A DNA stretch of 16,221 nt from an uncultured Oscillospiraceae bacterium (GTDB lineage Bacteria > Bacillota_A > Clostridia > Oscillospirales > Oscillospiraceae): positions 1 to 16,221 of the forward strand of contig CAAFFR010000003.1 in assembly GCA_900762245.1 (NCBI GenBank), given 5' to 3'. Positions 12,859-16,221 of the stretch are shown in pieces (within the stretch, counting starts at the first letter, position 1; the number at the start of each line of letters is the position of its first letter). A program made the translations under genes and the position numbers. The notes under the pieces are model-generated. The model worked only from the letters and a program-made list of their open reading frames with translations, was not told where the DNA came from and made no database searches.

Positions 12859-13206
12859 ATGAAACTGGAATATATCCGAAACGGAGACTACTACATTCCC
12901 AATCTGACGATCCAGAAAGAAGAACGCAGCATCGGCAAATGGGGCCGAATGCACCGGGAATTTCTGCGGGAGCACCATCCCATCCAGTTCAGCCAGCTGG
13001 TGCTGTCTGATACCCTCTTTACTTACCTCGCCGACCTGAATGAACAGGCACAGCAACGCATGGAAACCCTGATCTCCCAAATGCAGGTCGAAGAGGGTGT
13101 CACGGAGGACTTAAAAGCTGCTGATCCCATGGTCTGGACGCAGCGCATGAACAATATCCGCGCCAGGGCCGAAGAGATCGTCCGAGAGGAGCTGATCTTC
13201 GTATGA
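12859..13206 (+). CDS. tnpV: TnpV family protein (transposon-encoded)
   Basis: A 115-residue protein of the TnpV family (PF14198), found on Clostridial conjugative and mobilisable elements. The family pattern is visible: G-D-Y-Y-I-P-N-L near the start, G-K-W-G-R-M-H-R-E-F-L in the middle, Y-L-A-D-L-N-E-Q-A-Q-Q-R, and the highly typical W-T-Q-R-M-N-N-I-R-A-R-A-E-E-I-V near the C-terminus. In Tn4451-like elements TnpV has been compared to excisionases, but its function is not settled. ATG at 12859 lies seven bases after GGAGG, which is inside the end of the Fic-like gene. Its stop overlaps the next start (ATGA), so translation is coupled through three genes. A TTG at 12853 also in frame is less well placed. 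Confidence 0.9.
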   Translation: MKLEYIRNGDYYIPNLTIQKEERSIGKWGRMHREFLREHHPIQFSQLVLSDTLFTYLADLNEQAQQRMETLISQMQVEEGVTEDLKAADPMVWTQRMNNIRARAEEIVREELIFV

Positions 13207-13511
13207 ACATCACCGAGTTCATCACGCGGCTAAAGGCTTATGTGGAAGCAACCACACCCCGATCGGAAGATCTCACCCCGGAGTCCCTTTTAGAAATGCT
13301 GTTCAATGTCTACACAGAGTTCAACGGATTTGATGACCAAGTCATCCAGGAGGACTTTAATAACCTCTACACAGCTATGAACGGCAAAACTCTCCGGGAA
13401 ATGGACCAGATCATCTACCCGGTCTGTACCCTCTGCCGTGACCATGAAAAGACGGGATTTGAGGAAGGTATTAAGGTCGGTATCCGACTGGCTCAGGAAC
13501 TGTCTAATTAA
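13203..13511 (+). CDS. Hypothetical 102-aa acidic protein coupled to TnpV
   Basis: Not assigned to a named family. The start overlaps the TnpV stop by four bases (ATGA); GAGGAG lies about eleven bases upstream. The protein is acidic and predicted helical, without signal peptide or membrane segment. Its C-terminal half has Y-P-V-C-T-L-C-R-D-H-E-K-T-G-F-E-E-G, ending G-I-R-L-A-Q-E-L; this ExxGFxEGxxxGxRL pattern recurs in small proteins of Firmicute mobile elements. The C-x2-C is too isolated for a zinc site by itself. The coupling suggests a joint role with TnpV or the Fic-like protein. A palindrome follows at 13524. Confidence 0.8.
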   Translation: MNITEFITRLKAYVEATTPRSEDLTPESLLEMLFNVYTEFNGFDDQVIQEDFNNLYTAMNGKTLREMDQIIYPVCTLCRDHEKTGFEEGIKVGIRLAQELSN

Positions 13512-13523
13512 ACGATATTTTTA

Positions 13524-13549
13524 AGTGGAGGGGAAATATCCCCTCCACT
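13524..13549. terminator. Hairpin ending the Fic-TnpV operon
   Basis: AGTGGAGGGG (13524-13533) pairs perfectly with 13540-13549 around AAATAT. A T run lies before the hairpin on the plus strand (13517-13522), not after it, so it is a weak terminator on the plus strand or an RNA-stabilising stem. Confidence 0.55.
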
Positions 13550-13657
13550 GTGACGATTAGCAACCGTATTTCCTCCTGGCTATGAAAGTCCGGCAGGGAT
13601 TAATTCTTTCATTATGGACATACTGTTAAATGAACGATTTCTTTTCTGTAGGCTTTG

Positions 13658-13680
13658 AATTAAAAAATAATTTTTTAATT
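13658..13680. repeat. AT-only palindrome before the RloA-like promoter
   Basis: AATTAAAAAA (13658-13667) and TTTTTTAATT (13671-13680) are perfect arms around TAA. They end 14 bp upstream of the -35 box, where an UP element or regulator site would lie. Confidence 0.6.
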
Positions 13681-13694
13681 TAGGTGTCTGAGCG

Positions 13695-13723
13695 TTGAAA
13701 TTGCATTTTTATCTTGCTATAAT
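13695..13723 (+). promoter_or_regulatory. Promoter of the ATPase/RloB operon
   Basis: TTGAAA (13695-13700), 17 bp, TATAAT (13718-13723), with a TG one base before the -10 box. A strong promoter. Confidence 0.8.
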
Positions 13724-13746
13724 GAACCCGATAGGAGGGATTATCT

Positions 13747-14949
13747 ATGATATGTCAATTCTCTTTTCAGAACTTCAGATCCTATAAGAATGAAACTGTA
13801 TTTGATATGCAGGCTACATCCGCTCCGGAAATGTCCGGAAGTCTGATTGCTGCGGAAGGTGGCAGCCCTCTTTTGCCTATCAGTGTTGTATATGGTCCCA
13901 ATGGCGGAGGTAAGTCCAATCTGATCAAGGCTTTTTCTGCACTGATTTCCATGGTTGTGCGCCCGATCCACGAACTGAAAAAGAACCAGAATCCCATTAT
14001 TATTCAGTATCATTCTTCCTGTATTCCCTTCGCGTTTGATGAAGATTCCGAGAACAATGCAACTGAGTTCTTACTGTACTTCCGAACTCGAAGCCACGAA
14101 TACCAGTATTTTATCTCCGTACTTCGGGATACAGTAATTTCTGAGAGCCTTCACTTTAAGCCCATTGGCGGTAGAATGTCCAAGCTGTTTGAGCGGGAAG
14201 ACGGAAAGATCACCCTCGGTGCAAAGATCCGCAAGGCTGGCGTAAACACGGACATCAACGAAAAGATGCCGTATCTTTCCTTCCTCGCCATCAATCACAA
14301 TTTTCCTGCTATTGTCGAAGCGCAGCGCTGGTTTGAATCTTGTGTGATTTTGAATTACGCAAATCCCAGTACCGAGCAGATGTTGCTTCTGTCCGAGGAC
14401 CCCGTATTTAAGAGCCACATTATTCAGCTGTTGAACGATATGGGCATCGATGTAACCAGCTACCGTTTCGATGAACAGTTGGGGCGCTTTTTCCTGACAC
14501 ATAAGATCCACGACAAGGATTATGAGCTGGATCTGGGAAATGAGTCGGAAGGCACGCAAAAGCTGTTTTCTGTACTTCCTATTGTCCTGCTTGCTCTGGC
14601 TCAGGGACGTCCTCTGCTGATTGACGAGCTGGACTCCAAGCTTCATCCCAAGCTGCTGAAGTATATTATTTCTCTGTTTAAGAACCCGGCTGTCAACCGT
14701 TATGGTGCTCAGCTTATTTTCTCCTCCCACGACATGACCACCATGCGCAATGATGTGTTCCGACGGGATGAAATCTGGTTCGCTTCTCTGACCGAAAACA
14801 GAGACAGCGAGATCTACTCTCTCTATGAAATCCGCCGTGAAGGTGGGCAGCGAATCAACAATGACGCAGCTTATAACATCCAGTATATGGCCGGACGGTA
14901 TGGTGCCGATCCCTATCTGCGTGCAATGCTTGACTGGGAGGCGTTATAA
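13747..14949 (+). CDS. AAA family ATPase, RloA/AbiLi-like (SMC/Rad50-type head)
   Basis: A 400-residue ATPase of the AAA_15/AAA_21 type, with an ABC/SMC-like nucleotide fold. Strand 1 begins F-S-F-Q-N-F-R-S-Y. Walker A is G50-P-N-G-G-G-K56-S57-N, where the fifth motif residue is glycine instead of the more common alanine. A middle region (about 75-260) without known motifs is probably the specificity or helical insert. The ABC-like signature is N-E-S267-E-G-T-Q. Walker B is L-L-I-D293-E294-L-D and the switch histidine is H328 in FSSH328D. AGGAGGG precedes ATG 13747. Stop and next start overlap (TAATG). In AbiL- and PARIS-type phage defence such an ATPase senses infection and releases or activates its TOPRIM-like partner; that role is inferred here from the pairing. 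Confidence 0.9.
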   Translation: MICQFSFQNFRSYKNETVFDMQATSAPEMSGSLIAAEGGSPLLPISVVYGPNGGGKSNLIKAFSALISMVVRPIHELKKNQNPIIIQYHSSCIPFAFDEDSENNATEFLLYFRTRSHEYQYFISVLRDTVISESLHFKPIGGRMSKLFEREDGKITLGAKIRKAGVNTDINEKMPYLSFLAINHNFPAIVEAQRWFESCVILNYANPSTEQMLLLSEDPVFKSHIIQLLNDMGIDVTSYRFDEQLGRFFLTHKIHDKDYELDLGNESEGTQKLFSVLPIVLLALAQGRPLLIDELDSKLHPKLLKYIISLFKNPAVNRYGAQLIFSSHDMTTMRNDVFRRDEIWFASLTENRDSEIYSLYEIRREGGQRINNDAAYNIQYMAGRYGADPYLRAMLDWEAL

Positions 14950-15617
14950 TGAGCCTGAAACCTGTCAAGAAAAGTGACCGAGGCAAATCGTGGATGCAAC
15001 CCCGGCGGGATAGCAAGCGAACAATTCAGCCGGAATATCATCTGATTATTACCGAAGGGACCAAAACAGAACCCCTGTACTTTGAAGCCCTGAAGGAGCG
15101 TATCAACGCAAGATTCCCCAATCGCATCCACATGGACATCGTAGGTAAAGGCAAAAGTGCAGAATTTCTCTTTAACGAAGCTGTTGAACGCGTCAGAAAT
15201 AACCCCAATGGATACAGCCATGTATGGCTGGTATATGACACAGACGATTTTCCAAAGGATCAAATTGATAACACCGCTTTCCGCTGTAAACAGATCAGTA
15301 CCGCCCAGACGAAGTATCATGCGCTGTGGTCCAACCAGTGTATTGAGCTCTGGTTCCTATTGCACTTCAGTTATCTTCACTCGGACATTGACCGGAAAGC
15401 ATATGCAGAAAAACTCACAGAGCATTTATTACGGATCAAGAAAAGTGTATATCAGAAGAATCGAAAAGATATCTTCGAAGTTCTTCTGCCCTACGTAGAC
15501 ACCGCCATTCAAAATGCACATAAGCTGGCAAAAGAAAATGAGGGTAAGTCGCCATCGCAATCCAAGCCAGGAACTCAAGTGTACGAGTTGCTTGAAGCAC
15601 TACGTATGTACTTTTAA
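14949..15617 (+). CDS. RloB family protein, AbiLii-like putative nuclease (TOPRIM-like)
   Basis: A 222-residue protein of the RloB family (PF13707). Conserved features: a basic start (KKSDRGKSWMQPRR); I-I-T-E36-G-T-K-T-E-P-L-Y-F, resembling the TOPRIM glutamate motif; W-L-V-Y-D97-T-D99-D100, resembling the TOPRIM D-x-D; and S-N-Q-C-I-E133-L-W-F-L-L-H-F, the strongest RloB signature. These acidic residues would hold a metal for nucleic acid cleavage, by analogy with TOPRIM nucleases. Its ATG shares one base with the ATPase stop, with GGGAGG seven bases upstream, so the two products are made together. The likely role is the effector of an abortive-infection defence pair. A terminator follows at 15646. 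Confidence 0.88.
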   Translation: MSLKPVKKSDRGKSWMQPRRDSKRTIQPEYHLIITEGTKTEPLYFEALKERINARFPNRIHMDIVGKGKSAEFLFNEAVERVRNNPNGYSHVWLVYDTDDFPKDQIDNTAFRCKQISTAQTKYHALWSNQCIELWFLLHFSYLHSDIDRKAYAEKLTEHLLRIKKSVYQKNRKDIFEVLLPYVDTAIQNAHKLAKENEGKSPSQSKPGTQVYELLEALRMYF

Positions 15618-15645
15618 TTGTGTCGCTAAAAAACCAATATTACAA

Positions 15646-15692
15646 TTTTAATCCCGGATTTGAAAAGACTCTTTTTAAATCCGGGATTAAAA
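15646..15692. terminator. Terminator of the ATPase/RloB operon
   Basis: TTTTAATCCCGGATTT (15646-15661) pairs perfectly with 15677-15692. The base of the stem supplies A and T runs for both strands. Confidence 0.75.
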
Positions 15693-15748
15693 ATATTTAA
15701 TTGTCATTTTAGGTAAGGACCCAAACTGGACGAGTTATCTATTGGAAA

Positions 15749-15774
15749 AGGGTGATCCCAATTCGGATCACCCT
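15749..15774. terminator. Terminator of the XRE gene (minus strand)
   Basis: AGGGTGATCC (15749-15758) pairs with 15765-15774 around six bases; TTTTCC follows on the minus strand. It sits five bases after the XRE stop codon. Confidence 0.8.
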
Positions 15775-15778
15775 CATT

Positions 15779-16021
15779 TTATTTGATCTCTTGTTCCAAA
15801 TCGTCGAATAACTCGCTGTCAAAGAACTCTCTGATACTGATTTCCAATCCATCACAAAGCTTCTTCAGAGAAACCACACCGGGATTCTTGCTTTTCTCAT
15901 TCAGCATGCTGTAGATCGTAGATGGAGATACTCCAGATACTGTTCCCAATGCATTGACAGCCATGTTCCGTTCTTCGCACAGCTCAAGAATGCGCTTTGC
16001 TACAGCTTCCTTTGTATTCAA
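15779..16021 (-). CDS. Small XRE family transcriptional regulator
   Basis: An 80-residue single-domain DNA-binding protein. The helix-turn-helix spans about residues 8-66 (ILELCEERNMAVNALGTVSGVSPSTIY, with the recognition helix SPSTIYSML), followed by the usual LKKLCDGLEISIREFF and an acidic tail. The start chosen is TTG at 16021: AAGGAGG lies nine bases upstream, and M-N-T-K-E-A-V-A-K-R is the typical start of these proteins. The longer frame to 16093 reads through this ribosome site and promoter and is rejected. It lies on the strand opposite the defence genes, as repressors of mobile elements often do, and probably controls itself and the divergent gene beginning near 16137. Confidence 0.9.
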   Translation of the reverse strand: MNTKEAVAKRILELCEERNMAVNALGTVSGVSPSTIYSMLNEKSKNPGVVSLKKLCDGLEISIREFFDSELFDDLEQEIK

Positions 16022-16038
16022 TTCGCATCCCCTCCTTG

Positions 16039-16048
16039 CGATATATCG
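16039..16048. promoter_or_regulatory. Candidate operator palindrome next to the XRE ribosome site
   Basis: CGATATATCG is a perfect 10-bp palindrome ending two bases upstream of AAGGAGG. Binding there would block transcription or cover the leader, as expected for autoregulation by a small XRE repressor. Inferred from position and symmetry only. Confidence 0.4.
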
Positions 16049-16136
16049 TGATCTTAGGGAACCTCTGAATAAATAAGCTTCATTCTGTTCCAAATGGTAA
16101 AAATGACCGATTTTTGGTTTAGTTAAGGAAATTTAA

Positions 16137-16221
16137 GTGAAAAACAGCCAATATACCTCAGGTTTTTCGCTTCTTTCCACTCCAAAGGGCAGACTGCCCC
16201 TATATCAGGTTGTGGAAAGTT
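16137..16221 (+). CDS. Possible start of a gene running off the window
   Basis: AAGGAA (16125-16130) lies six bases before GTG at 16137, and 28 codons stay open to the window end, reading V-K-N-S-Q-Y-T-S-G-F-S-L-L-S then T-P-K-G-R-L-P-L-Y-Q-V-V. No family is recognised. It is divergent from the XRE gene, the place for a repressor-controlled island gene. The opposite strand is also open over about 32 codons here, so the call is weak. Confidence 0.3.
   Translation, partial: MKNSQYTSGFSLLSTPKGRLPLYQVVES

Larger units (their letters stand above)
11652..16221. mobile_element. Integrated island bounded by a tRNA-Ala att site (extends past window)
   Basis: The tRNA 3' half with its terminator on the low-coordinate side implies that the chromosome lies below 11652 and the element above it. 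Cargo in the window: Fic-like, TnpV, a 102-aa protein, AAA ATPase plus RloB, XRE regulator. Tandem repeats at 11730-11830 lie just inside the boundary. No integrase is in the window; it and the intact tRNA-Ala gene are expected beyond 16221. The boundary is supported by sequence, the extent is inference. Confidence 0.6.

Noticed and set aside
13747..15617. Calling the ATPase/RloB pair PARIS
   Set aside because: PARIS uses AriB with a DUF4435-type TOPRIM; the second gene here has the RloB signature, so AbiL/RloAB-like is the better label.

Overview
The window looks like chromosome from a strictly anaerobic, low- to mid-GC Firmicute of class Clostridia, most likely a gut Oscillospiraceae-type organism. 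The basis is SigA-type promoters with 16-18 bp spacers, strong AGGAGG ribosome sites, two desulfoferrodoxin-type proteins, CarD, a TnpV protein, and intergenic palindromic repeats of a kind common in this group. The genus cannot be fixed from the sequence alone.

Positions 1-10555 are mostly single-gene or two-gene housekeeping and accessory units, each with its own promoter and often a hairpin terminator. In order they are: an inverted pair of dispersed repeats; a cyclase/kynurenine-formamidase-like hydrolase whose usual start codon seems to have become ACG; a regulator fusing an HTH domain to a desulfoferrodoxin (minus strand); a DUF2130 coiled-coil protein with a nuclease-like E-x-K motif (minus); an M42 aminopeptidase; a possible 16-codon transcription unit (minus); a free-standing superoxide reductase; a TetR regulator; an intracellular GH79-like glycosidase; a CarD-like RNA polymerase-binding protein; and two divergent alpha/beta hydrolases, one preceded by a possible 26-codon leader ORF.

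Positions 10560-11650 are a decayed zone. A nitroreductase stops after about 60 codons. A promoter and structured leader with an intrinsic terminator sit before a MATE efflux gene, but only 33 codons of that gene remain before it runs into the C-terminal part of a large serine recombinase.

At 11652-11696 (minus strand) lies the 3' half of a tRNA-Ala gene, from the anticodon loop to the encoded CCA, followed on that strand by a terminator. This is the usual scar of an element integrated in a tRNA gene. Tandem repeats lie directly inside the proposed junction. From there to the window end the cargo is: a Fic-fold protein with an N-terminal HTH and a broken catalytic motif, translationally coupled to TnpV and a 102-aa unknown protein; then an overlapping pair of an AAA ATPase and a RloB/TOPRIM-like protein, resembling AbiL-type phage defence; then a small XRE repressor on the opposite strand. 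No integrase is present, so the element should continue past 16221.

The strongest candidate for an undescribed system is this tRNA-Ala island, in particular the HTH-Fic/TnpV/102-aa operon beside the RloA/RloB pair. Second is the HTH-desulfoferrodoxin regulator, which may sense superoxide or oxygen through a superoxide-reductase-type iron site.
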